Shown here in pieces: positions 26,618 through 33,861 of a stretch of DNA of 36,182 bases. The position numbers were made by a program, and so were the translations under genes. Origin of the DNA: Pirellulales bacterium (GTDB lineage Bacteria; Planctomycetota; Planctomycetia; Pirellulales; JACPPG01); NCBI GenBank assembly GCA_036499395.1, contig DASYDW010000016.1:1-36182 (forward strand), written 5' to 3'. Each line of letters opens with the position of its first letter. The stretch's first letter is position 1. Below the pieces are notes generated by a model. The model searched no databases, was not told the origin of the DNA, and saw nothing but the letters and a program-made list of their open reading frames with translations.

Positions 26618-27643
26618 ATGATTCGCCGCTCGCTCGTTTTACGGTTCGCAGTCATGGTTGTGCTGGGGATGGCCGGTGTGGTCGCCGCGGCCGAGTCGAG
26701 CTGGGTTAGCTACGAAGGGGAGGCTGGCCCGGGCAAGGGACTGCATGTCGTGCTCGTCAGCGGCGACGAAGAGTACCGCTCCGAAGAGGCGCTGCCGCAA
26801 CTGGCCAAGATTCTGGCGAAGCGACAGGGATTCAAATGCACGGTATTATTCGCGGTCGATCCGGCCGATGGCACGATCAATCCGATCGTGCGGACGAATA
26901 TTCCTGGGCTTGAGGCGCTGGAAAAGGCGGATCTGCTGGTCCTGTTCACGCGGTTTCGCGAGCTGCCTGATGACCAGATGAAACATATTGTCGATTACGT
27001 CGAATCGGGCCGTCCCGTGGTGGCGATGCGAACTTCGACGCACGCCTTCGACAACAAGAAAAGCGAGAAGTATGCCCGCTACGCCTGGCAAAGCCCGGAT
27101 TGGGACGGGGGCTTCGGCCGGCAGGTGCTGGGCGAGACGTGGATCAATCACCACGGTCAGCATGGCAAGCAGAGCACACGCGGCCTTATCGCGCCGGGCA
27201 TGCAGGACAATCCAATCCTGCGTGGCATCAAGGATGGCGATATCTGGGGGCCGACCGATGTGTATGGCGTACGGTTGCCACTGCCTGGAGATAGCCAGCC
27301 GCTGGTACTGGGGCAGGTGCTGACCGGCATGCAAGCGACGGACTCGCCCGTGGTGGGAAAGGTCAACGAACCGATGATGCCGGTGGCGTGGACGAAGTCG
27401 TTTACCACTTCGTCAGGCAAGAAGTCGCGGATTTTTACGACTACGATGGGAGCGTCGCAGGATCTATCGAGCGAAGGAACGCGCCGACTGCTAGTCAACG
27501 CCTGCTTGTGGGCCGTGGGGAAGGAAGCGGACATTCCGGCGAAGAGCGACGTGGCGATCGTCGGTGAGTACCAGCCGCACCCGTTCGGTTTCGGCACCGC
27601 GCAAAAAGGGGTGAAGCCGAGCGATCACGTGCTGGCGAAATAG
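26618..27643 (+). CDS. Secreted ThuA-like protein
   Basis: A 341-residue protein with a signal peptide (about 1-25, cleavage near V-A-A-A-E). It has a ThuA / type-1 glutamine-amidotransferase-like fold: V-V-L-V-S-G-D-E-E-Y-R, A-D-L-L-V-L-F-T-R-F-R and G-R-P-V-V-A-M-R-T-S-T-H-A-F, then the C-terminal W-T-K-S-F. ThuA was first linked to trehalose use in rhizobia, but the biochemical role of planctomycete members is unsettled. The classical Cys nucleophile of amidotransferases is not evident. It is followed 38 nt later by a GNAT gene on the same strand, which may be co-transcribed. Confidence 0.85.
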   Translation: MIRRSLVLRFAVMVVLGMAGVVAAAESSWVSYEGEAGPGKGLHVVLVSGDEEYRSEEALPQLAKILAKRQGFKCTVLFAVDPADGTINPIVRTNIPGLEALEKADLLVLFTRFRELPDDQMKHIVDYVESGRPVVAMRTSTHAFDNKKSEKYARYAWQSPDWDGGFGRQVLGETWINHHGQHGKQSTRGLIAPGMQDNPILRGIKDGDIWGPTDVYGVRLPLPGDSQPLVLGQVLTGMQATDSPVVGKVNEPMMPVAWTKSFTTSSGKKSRIFTTTMGASQDLSSEGTRRLLVNACLWAVGKEADIPAKSDVAIVGEYQPHPFGFGTAQKGVKPSDHVLAK

Positions 27644-27681
27644 CGGACGTGGGTGAGATCGGCTCGAAAGGTAAGCGGCGG

Positions 27682-28245
27682 ATGAGCGAGGCGATCGAGA
27701 TTCGCACGGAGCTTCCTGGGGACGTCGCCGAAATCAGCGCGGTCATTGCCGCGGCCTTCGAGCGCGAGGAGGAAGCCCGGCTGGTCGAGGCGTTGCGCAC
27801 GCTGCCAAGCTTCGATCCGGCGCTATCGTTGGTGGCCGTCTGCAACGGTGCGTCGACTGGAGACGGCCAGGGCGAACAGATCGTCGGGCACATCCTGTTC
27901 ACGGATATCTTGATTCGTCGTGAAGATGGGAGCGCCGATCGCGCACTGGCTCTCGCGCCCGTCGCTTTGCTGCCCGAGTGGCAGCGGCGCGGGATCGGTT
28001 CGCGATTGACCGCCGCCGGCCTGGCGGCGTGCCGTGCGCGCGGCGATCGATGGGTGATCGTTGTCGGCCATGCGGATTTCTATCCGCGGTTTGGCTTTCA
28101 GTCGGCACGAGCGCGCGGACTCGAGGTGCCGTTTCCCGTCGAGGATGCCTCGTTCATGGTCTGTGACTTGGCGGATGCCCCGAATGATTCGTCGACGGAC
28201 ATCGCTGGCATGGTCGAGTATCCGGCGCCATTTCAGGCAGTTTAG
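27682..28245 (+). CDS. GNAT-family N-acetyltransferase (YhbS-like)
   Basis: A 187-residue cytoplasmic acetyltransferase. The acetyl-CoA loop is Q-R-R-G-I-G-S-R-L, preceded by the beta-4 strand A-P-V-A-L-L-P-E-W. The end V-V-G-H-A-D-F-Y-P-R-F-G-F-Q-S-A is the Y-h-b-S-like hallmark. The acceptor substrate is unknown. ATG 27682 was chosen over GTG 27649, which sits six nt after the ThuA stop and gives a less typical N-terminus; either is possible. Confidence 0.88.
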   Translation: MSEAIEIRTELPGDVAEISAVIAAAFEREEEARLVEALRTLPSFDPALSLVAVCNGASTGDGQGEQIVGHILFTDILIRREDGSADRALALAPVALLPEWQRRGIGSRLTAAGLAACRARGDRWVIVVGHADFYPRFGFQSARARGLEVPFPVEDASFMVCDLADAPNDSSTDIAGMVEYPAPFQAV

Positions 28246-28692
28246 ATCGCTCAATACCTTGGCGAAGGAACGATTCGAGGTCGGAATCTCGCCTTTGCCG
28301 TTTCTCGTAAGCTACGCAGACTGCCAGTTATTTGCTCTCTTTTTTGTAATTTTCTGCGCCCGACTAATCTAATGCGGAATGAGTTTCGTGGTGGTCATTA
28401 ATTCTGCACCATCGGCGGCAAAGCGACTAAGCCGTGTGATAGCAATGGTTCGCGGCCTGACTGCTGCGCCGCCCATCTGTTTTCCGGCATGAAGATGTTG
28501 GAAATAGGCGATTTAGCCAGCAACCGTCGACCTGGCAAGTGCCCCGCACATTGAGGGTTGAAGAGGGCTTTTTATCCCTTGATCATCGTGCGGAACCTAA
28601 CTGGACTTTTCGCACGGCCCCTCGACAGCCGGTCCTAGTCGGCTGCAAGTCGGGATTCGCGGGGCTCAACCTTGATTTGCACGGAGGAAACT
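28246..28692. other. Gene-free stretch before the haem-motif protein
   Basis: No gene, repeat or clear regulatory element was recognised in these 447 nt, apart from the GGAGG ribosome site at their 3' end (28683-28687). Confidence 0.5.
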
Positions 28693-29934
28693 ATGTCCAT
28701 GCGAACCCTCTTGCCGCTAGTCGTGGCAAGCATTGTCTTAACAACGTCCACCGCTCGCTCGATGACTGACGCCCCGCCGGCCGAGGCCAAGCGCGAGGCA
28801 CTCGTGCGGCTGATGCCGGAGAAGAGCGAGAAGCGGCTGCGCGATTATCTGCCCAAGGTCGCTGACCCCGAGGTGCAGGCGATCTTCGAGGATCCACAAC
28901 TGATCGTGTACACCGATCGCGAAATGCCCAAGGCGTACCAGTTCTGGAATGGCCAGATGCCGGGCGTGCATCGTGCTAGCTACAACATCTCGGCCAATGG
29001 CAGCGAGCCGTTTGGCAACGGCAATCGCGAGTTCCCCTGGGGCGCGCCGGCAGGCACCCATCGGGCGAAGAACGTCTGGTCGTTTCGCTTTCTGCGCCTG
29101 CCGCGCGACGAGGAGGGGAAGATCCATCCGGTCGTTTGGTATCACACTCGGCAGGTGGGGGACGGGCAAAAAGGTTATGGCTGGCGCTTTCCCGCCGGAG
29201 CCGTGGTGGGCGAAGTGTTGATGATGCGCGGGACCGACGGGCGGGATTATTGCTTCGAGGTGCGGGTTCGCTTCCGCGAGGTCGACGACTGGGCGGTAGA
29301 TGTTTTCCGTCCCTTCCCGCGCTCGGAGGATCTGGCCGATCGGATCAAGGAGTTGCGTCCTGAATGGGAAAAGGCTGAGAATCTGAAATCGGCCGTTAGC
29401 CTGTTGACGTCGGCCACGAACTTGCCTGAGCGCAAGTTGGTCGACTCGCACCCGCGAAAGTCGTTTCAGCAATCGATGGGGGTCTATGTTCTGCCCTCGC
29501 TCGAGGACGATCAGTTGGTGCGTGAACTGCTGACCGAAACCACCTTCAAGTCGGCGCTGGGGAATCCTTGGTCCGAGGGGGCCAACGGGCCGGTGGCGGC
29601 TGCTCCCACGACCGAAGCATCGTTCCACATCGTGCCGGCCAAATACGACGCAGGCTTTGTCGAGGTCGATCGGGCTTCGTGCATGCGTTGCCATCAGACG
29701 GTGAATCAACCGGTGAGTAAGTTCGAGGCTGGCCGCGATTGGTATGGCCGGATCCGCGGTTCGGACGGCATCTTCTCGTTTCATCCGTTCGACCCAAATT
29801 CGATCAGCGGTAACGGTTACCCGGTGCCGGTGCGGATGCGTAGCGAATTGGTGTCGGCCGGCGTGATCGAGCAGTACGACGCCAAGAAGCACGACAAGCT
29901 ACGTTACGCCCAGGTGCCGTACCTGGTGGAGTAA
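28693..29934 (+). CDS. Secreted protein with a single haem c motif, function unknown
   Basis: A 413-residue protein with a signal peptide (M-S-M-R-T-L-L-P-L-V-V-A-S-I-V-L) and one haem-attachment motif, Cys330-M-R-Cys333-His334, near the C-terminus. The body has many aromatic residues and the segments W-N-G-Q-M-P-G-V-H-R-A-S-Y-N and F-R-F-L-R-L-P-R-D. A Met that could be the sixth ligand is not obvious. The likely location is periplasmic; an electron-transfer or sensing role is possible but not shown. The start is set by the GGAGG site 6 nt before ATG 28693. A perfect terminator follows at 30031. Confidence 0.7.
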   Translation: MSMRTLLPLVVASIVLTTSTARSMTDAPPAEAKREALVRLMPEKSEKRLRDYLPKVADPEVQAIFEDPQLIVYTDREMPKAYQFWNGQMPGVHRASYNISANGSEPFGNGNREFPWGAPAGTHRAKNVWSFRFLRLPRDEEGKIHPVVWYHTRQVGDGQKGYGWRFPAGAVVGEVLMMRGTDGRDYCFEVRVRFREVDDWAVDVFRPFPRSEDLADRIKELRPEWEKAENLKSAVSLLTSATNLPERKLVDSHPRKSFQQSMGVYVLPSLEDDQLVRELLTETTFKSALGNPWSEGANGPVAAAPTTEASFHIVPAKYDAGFVEVDRASCMRCHQTVNQPVSKFEAGRDWYGRIRGSDGIFSFHPFDPNSISGNGYPVPVRMRSELVSAGVIEQYDAKKHDKLRYAQVPYLVE

Positions 29935-29986
29935 CAAGCGGACCCACCTGTGCGTTTGCCGCCAGGCGCGTCTCTCATACTTGGGG

Positions 29987-30005
29987 GGCGGACGTCTCGT
30001 CCGCC
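29987..30005. repeat. Short palindrome GGCGGAC-GTCTC-GTCCGCC
   Basis: Exact 7-bp arms around a 5-nt loop. Only one copy was seen in this window; its form (ggcggacgtctcgtccgcc) resembles the other dispersed palindromes here. Confidence 0.5.
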
Positions 30006-30030
30006 TTTCGAGTGCAATTTCTCCTTCAAC

Positions 30031-30077
30031 GCTCGTGTTGCGGCTGGTTTCTCACCAGCCGCAACACGAGCTTTTTT
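30031..30077 (+). terminator. Strong intrinsic terminator
   Basis: A perfect 18-bp stem (30031-30048 with 30054-30071) around the loop TTCTC is followed directly by six T. It is oriented to end transcription of the haem-motif gene, about 100 nt after its stop. Confidence 0.92.
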
Positions 30078-30241
30078 ATGCGCGGTTCGCAGCGGCTGCC
30101 GGCCGTGGAATTTACAACTCGCGACGTGCTGGCATCGATTGACCTTGACCGACGACTAAGCAGCGGTCACCATCCCGCGCACTTCTCAATGCGCATCGGC
30201 GGCCCCTAGCGTATCCGATCCCCCGCGGAGCATGCGACCTC

Positions 30242-31099
30242 ATGTCACGGCTCGTTTATCTTACGCTACTGGTGGCCATTTACTCGGCCGCGTCGGGCTT
30301 GGCGTTCGGCGATCCTCCCCAGGAGTACCGCTTTACCTATCGGCCGCTGGCCGTGGGTGACCAGGTTCATGAGACGGTGCGCTACACGATCGACATGAAG
30401 ACCATTCGCTCGCAAGCGGGGGAAGTGATCGACGTCAATGATCAAATGGCCGTTCGCGACGAGCAAGCAGTGGTCGTGCGCTTGCAGGCGGGGCCGGGCG
30501 AGACAGCTCGCGTTCGCCTGACGTACGAGCAATCGCAACAAACCACGCAGCCCCGCGTTGGCGCGGTGCAAGCGAGCGATCGACCTGTCGCGGGCAAGAC
30601 CTACATCGTCGCCCGCAAAGGGGACGAGCTGGCGATCGCCGACGAGCAAGGGCAGGCGCCTCCCGACGAAGAGCGTGAGATCGTATCTCGGACGCTCGAC
30701 AACCTCGGCAAGCCGCACCCGTTGGGCGTGTTCTTCAATGGCCGTACGATGACGGTTGGCCAGCGCGTCGAATTGCCGGCCGATTATGCCGCGAAGCTAC
30801 TGTCGGCCTGGGACCCGGCGCTTGCGAGTGAGCCGCTCGAGGTGATTCTGATGGGAACGGAGCGCGTGGACGGCCAATTGTGTGCGCTGTTGCACACGCT
30901 GCCCGCTGCCGCGGGACGGCGCAGCCCGATCGACGGCAAGTTTCTCGTTGAACTGGCAACCTGCCGGCCGGCGGTGGTCGAACTACGCGGGCCGGTGAAT
31001 TCGACCGAGCGCCGCGGCGCGACCGGCGTGGAGTTCGATATCCGCCGTAAAGGAAAGCTGCAAGTCGCCGCCCACGTCGTACATACGCGGGCGAAGTAA
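30242..31099 (+). CDS. Secreted protein of unknown function
   Basis: A 285-residue protein with a signal peptide (L-V-Y-L-T-L-L-V-A-I-Y-S-A-A-S-G-L-A-F-G). The rest is predicted beta-rich, with an acidic middle (A-P-P-D-E-E-R-E-I-V) and a C-terminal R-R-K-G-K-L-Q-V-A. No catalytic motif or family was recognised. Codon use and start context (ATG after a weakly purine-rich leader) support a real gene. It converges with the toxin-module immunity gene, 33 nt away. Confidence 0.75.
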   Translation: MSRLVYLTLLVAIYSAASGLAFGDPPQEYRFTYRPLAVGDQVHETVRYTIDMKTIRSQAGEVIDVNDQMAVRDEQAVVVRLQAGPGETARVRLTYEQSQQTTQPRVGAVQASDRPVAGKTYIVARKGDELAIADEQGQAPPDEEREIVSRTLDNLGKPHPLGVFFNGRTMTVGQRVELPADYAAKLLSAWDPALASEPLEVILMGTERVDGQLCALLHTLPAAAGRRSPIDGKFLVELATCRPAVVELRGPVNSTERRGATGVEFDIRRKGKLQVAAHVVHTRAK

Positions 31100-31132
31100 T
31101 AGCTGATAAGACGATTTAGGTGGTAGTTGCGC

Positions 31133-31474
31133 TTACTGCGCGAGAAATCTCAGATTACCGGCCTTCCATTCCTCGATCGTTAATTCTGCGTCTCGGCTAA
31201 GAATCGGGATATTTAGCTTCACGACGTCGGCGAGCTTTCTTAGGGCTCGCGCGGGATCCACTTCGAGTGTATGCGCAGCTGCCCAACATTGAACATGCGG
31301 ATCTGGAAAGTTGTAAAGGCCGAACAGGTCATTGCGCCGCCTGACTCTTGCCAGTTCGATGAGCGTCTCGTGCAATCGATCATAAGAAACGTTGCTCGAT
31401 TCTGCATCTCCTGTCGCAAGGGACGCACCGTGGTTCGCCGCATGGCGACAATAGTCGTCAAGTAAGTCGTCCAT
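31133..31474 (-). CDS. DUF2019-like small protein, candidate immunity protein
   Basis: A 113-residue helical protein. The pattern L-F-G-L-Y-N-F-P-D-P-H-V-Q-C-W-A-A-A-H-T-L followed by P-A-R-A-L-R-K-L-A-D and the end E-E-W-K-A-G-N-L-R-F matches DUF2019 proteins. These HEAT-like small proteins are often found directly downstream of polymorphic toxin genes. It starts 28 nt after the stop of the nuclease-toxin ORF on the same strand, so it is probably co-transcribed. The immunity role is inferred from family and position. Confidence 0.75.
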   Translation of the reverse strand: MDDLLDDYCRHAANHGASLATGDAESSNVSYDRLHETLIELARVRRRNDLFGLYNFPDPHVQCWAAAHTLEVDPARALRKLADVVKLNIPILSRDAELTIEEWKAGNLRFLAQ

Positions 31475-31502
31475 TAGATCATCTTAATTGCGCGAAGTGT
31501 GA

Positions 31503-31865
31503 CTAGCTGCAATCATGAAACGCAGCGGCATAATCGGCGGCCATGCGCAGGGCGCTGTAGGCGATGTACTCGTCGGAAAACTCGGAGGCGTCTCCTTCGG
31601 GACCTGCGAGCCAGTCGTCGAGGTAGTCGTCGTAGCGGGCAACAACAGCACAAAGGTTTTGACGGACGTCTCGCGCCGCTTCTGCAACAAGATGTTCCCT
31701 GGGCCGATCATCGGCAAGTCCCCAGAACTCAGCATACGGGAGGAGCGGGCGGAGTAGCGGAGGCGCTTTGCTGGGGTCAAGTATTGCCCGAGAACTCCGG
31801 TCGTAGAACGTTCCATACCAGCGCCGCATTTCGTCGGCGATCAAAACACCTCGCGAGTCGGCCAT
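31503..31865 (-). CDS. Candidate immunity domain with its own internal start, in frame with the toxin
   Basis: ATG 31865 (residue 415 of the toxin frame) is preceded at 7 nt by GGAAGG and starts M-A-D-S-R-G-V-L-I-A-D-E-M. The 120-residue product would be acidic and helical with a conserved-looking core (L-L-P-Y-A-E-F-W-G-L-A-D-D, D-D-Y-L-D-D-W-L-A-G-P-E). Either it is made separately by internal initiation, or a stop codon between an ancestral toxin gene and its immunity gene was lost and the two are now fused. No named immunity family was assigned. Confidence 0.45.
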   Translation of the reverse strand: MADSRGVLIADEMRRWYGTFYDRSSRAILDPSKAPPLLRPLLPYAEFWGLADDRPREHLVAEAARDVRQNLCAVVARYDDYLDDWLAGPEGDASEFSDEYIAYSALRMAADYAAAFHDCS

Positions 31866-33107
31866 GCCTCGCCCTTCCATTTGCTTTTGTTCGCCCGTCC
31901 TTCTTAATACACCCTTCAATTTATCGTATTCGCACCAGTATTGCTTCCGGATTACGTGGGGTATTCCCGAAGCGTCGAACATTCTTTCTGACAGTTTCTG
32001 AACCTCGTCCTCGGGAACCGAGTTCCAATCAAAAGTGCCTCCCATCTCTCTCTTTGCGTGGGCTCTCCACGCGTTATAGACACCATATGTCTTTTTATGA
32101 TTCTCCTTCGGCATCAAAACCGCAGGTGCTTTGCTCTCGTCGTAATTTGGGTACTTTCGCTTCATCCAAGCACTCATCACACCATGATGCGAGTGCAAGC
32201 CTGGACGTGGAGACGGCATCTCTCCATGCTTACCAACGCGGAAATCGGCAGTCGGCTTTGGTGAAGTCGTTGTCGGAGCAGGCCGTGGTTCAGATTTAAA
32301 GCTGGGCTTTGCCGTTAAGAGTTGTTTTCTCGCAATGAAATTGCTTGTTAGACCGAGTGTATTTCCTGCGATTGCGATTCCGTTTTTCAGATTGATGCCG
32401 TTCTTCGCGGCATCATAGGTGCCTTGAACCACGCCCACGGCGTTGCCCACTGAGTCATACGCGATCAGTGTGCCCGATGCACTTCGCGCGATTGTGCCCC
32501 CCTTGGCCAATGCGGTTGCGATTCCGCTCGTTCCGATGGCGACTAAGACTTGTCCGCTGGCTGTCGCGATTGCCACAGCGGTGTCGTAACCGTTGGCTCG
32601 GTCTTCTTCCGTGATACCAAGGAGCTCAAGTTGCCTGTTGTCCAGCCCAAGAGTAGCGAAGTTATAGACTGCCGTTGCCGACGAATTCACAACGGATTTC
32701 GCGCCGGTTTGCAGTCCTGACGCGGCGGCGCGAATCACCTCCTCGGGAAGTTTGGCAGCCGACTGGAGTTCGCCTGCCAGCCGACTAGATCGGCGCATCT
32801 CCGGCGTCATTCCTCCAGTCAGGTCGCCGATTTGCTGATTTCGGCGAATTACTGCATCGAAGAATGAGTGTCCTTCGTTCCCATTGGCCGAATCGTTGGC
32901 CGCGGCAAGCTGGTCGCGTCTGGGCTGGTGGTCTGAGATATTCGCCGCGCGATGGTCGGAGGCAGAATTGTTTGCTCGTGTCGACGATTTGTCAGGGGGC
33001 CAGTCACGAGCAATTGAGCCGGGGGCGAGGCAGCTTTGCCACCGGTCGATGCGAACCAGCCAGGGTTCGGTGCGGCACCTCGCCGTGGATGTTTCGAGGA
33101 GTTCCAC
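31503..33107 (-). CDS. Polymorphic-toxin ORF: pretoxin-like linker, Tox-SHH-like HNH nuclease and fused immunity-like domain
   Basis: A 534-residue frame counted from GTG 33107. Residues 1-110 are a polar low-complexity region. Residues 118-262 form a Gly/Ala-rich helical segment (I-G-T-S-G-I-A-T-A-L-A-K-G, Y-D-S-V-G-N-A-V-G) like the region preceding toxin tips in RHS-type proteins. Residues 288-395 resemble Tox-SHH of the HNH/Endo VII superfamily: G-L-H305-S-H307-H308-G, K-E-N-H337, Y-N-A-W-R and G-G-T-F-D-W. Residues about 415-534 form a separate domain (D-E-M-R-R-W-Y-G-T-F-Y, L-L-P-Y-A-E-F-W-G, D-D-W-L-A-G-P-E) that looks like an immunity protein. The frame is open to a TAA at 33145-33147. 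The N-terminus is probably encoded in other frames upstream, so the gene may be disrupted. The domain assignment is by motif only. Confidence 0.7.
   Translation of the reverse strand: MELLETSTARCRTEPWLVRIDRWQSCLAPGSIARDWPPDKSSTRANNSASDHRAANISDHQPRRDQLAAANDSANGNEGHSFFDAVIRRNQQIGDLTGGMTPEMRRSSRLAGELQSAAKLPEEVIRAAASGLQTGAKSVVNSSATAVYNFATLGLDNRQLELLGITEEDRANGYDTAVAIATASGQVLVAIGTSGIATALAKGGTIARSASGTLIAYDSVGNAVGVVQGTYDAAKNGINLKNGIAIAGNTLGLTSNFIARKQLLTAKPSFKSEPRPAPTTTSPKPTADFRVGKHGEMPSPRPGLHSHHGVMSAWMKRKYPNYDESKAPAVLMPKENHKKTYGVYNAWRAHAKREMGGTFDWNSVPEDEVQKLSERMFDASGIPHVIRKQYWCEYDKLKGVLRRTGEQKQMEGRGMADSRGVLIADEMRRWYGTFYDRSSRAILDPSKAPPLLRPLLPYAEFWGLADDRPREHLVAEAARDVRQNLCAVVARYDDYLDDWLAGPEGDASEFSDEYIAYSALRMAADYAAAFHDCS
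31873..31878 (-). promoter_or_regulatory. Internal Shine-Dalgarno candidate inside the toxin ORF
   Basis: GGAAGG on the minus strand lies 7 nt before the in-frame ATG 31865, where the immunity-like domain begins. Confidence 0.4.
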
Positions 33108-33144
33108 GTTTCCGTGGTGTTCTTCTCGATAGAGGCCCGATTGT

Positions 33145-33449
33145 TAGGGTCATGTGCATGATGCGCATTTTGCTCGGCGAGCCGTAGCTCGTTCAAGCGG
33201 TGTTGGTGGGAGTCCGAATATGTTGCCAGCCATTCAAGTAAACGTCGGTCATGCGCCTGCTGTGCTTCGGCGCTTTCGATCTCTCGCAAGAGTCGTTGAT
33301 GTGTTGTCGAAGACTTCGCGAGCCACTCCAATTGACTGCGATCCAGAGGCGATCCCGAGCTCGGGGCTCACGTCTGCGGAATACCAAAGGGGCTTGCTTT
33401 CCCGAATGTGGCCGTAGCCCGCGTCGATTCGTTTCTCGCTATTGCCCAC
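33145..33449 (-). pseudogene. Frame-split N-terminal part of the toxin gene
   Basis: GTG 33449 has an ideal GGGAG site 8 nt upstream and starts M-G-N-S-E-K-R-I-D-A-G-Y-G-H-I, but this frame stops at 33249. A second frame, open from 33367 to 32849, carries a clear internal repeat: L-E-W-L-A-K-S-S-T-T-H-Q-R-L-L-R-E-I-E and L-E-W-L-A-T-Y-S-D-S-H-Q-H-R-L-N-E-L-R. The toxin domain is back in the first frame, open downstream from 33144. Two compensating shifts, one within 33249-33367 and one within 32849-33144, would join them. This could be decay, a sequencing or assembly error, or less likely programmed shifts. Confidence 0.5.
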
Positions 33450-33457
33450 CTTTTTTG

Positions 33458-33462
33458 CTCCC
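33458..33462 (-). promoter_or_regulatory. Ribosome-binding site of the toxin gene
   Basis: GGGAG on the minus strand, 8 nt before GTG 33449. It is the best translation start signal in the module. Confidence 0.6.
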
Positions 33463-33467
33463 TAAAC

Positions 33468-33519
33468 AAAAAAAGCCCGCAGCAGGCGTGCGCTAAATGC
33501 GCAGTGCCAGCTACGGGCT
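33468..33519 (-). terminator. Orphan intrinsic terminator just upstream of the toxin gene
   Basis: An imperfect long hairpin (plus-strand arms from 33474 and up to 33519, GCGC-TAAAT-GCGC at its tip) is followed on the minus strand by seven T (33474 down to 33468). No minus-strand gene is seen upstream of it before the next plus-strand gene at 33862. It may end a small RNA or be a remnant of a lost gene. Confidence 0.6.
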
Positions 33520-33861
33520 CTTGTAGATACTCGCCTACGTGACGAGCTCTTAGGATACCCAGACCGCCGAGGGCGGCCACGTTCAGTGATGCTTTCGCCG
33601 AGTGTTCGAAGCTTAAGTCTCTTTGTGCGAGTCTTCAATGTGTGAATTGGCCACTCACGCGAGCCGACTTTCGAAGTGGCAGTACGGATTAAAGTTTGAG
33701 GAGTTGGGCAATCGCAAAGAACGACAACCGCGATCCGGTAGGACGCTGGCTTTTGGCACTACTCGCGTAGATACATTGCAGGTATTGGGGCGCTCGGGTA
33801 GCTTTAGCGCATACGTCCTGCCTGATTTCTGCCCGATCGCTCCTGCCTGCTGAGACCTGCC
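33520..33861. other. Gene-free stretch upstream of toxin module and DUF1501 gene
   Basis: No credible gene was recognised on either strand. It must hold the divergent promoters for the toxin module and the DUF1501 gene, and possibly a small RNA ended by the terminator at 33468-33519. Confidence 0.45.

Noticed and set aside
28738..29892. 384-residue minus-strand open frame
   Set aside because: Antisense shadow of the haem-motif gene, with no start signal or domain.
33474..33519. Imperfect hairpin resembling an integron attC site
   Set aside because: The RYYYAAC and GTTRRRY ends are absent, and seven T follow the stem, so an intrinsic terminator fits better.
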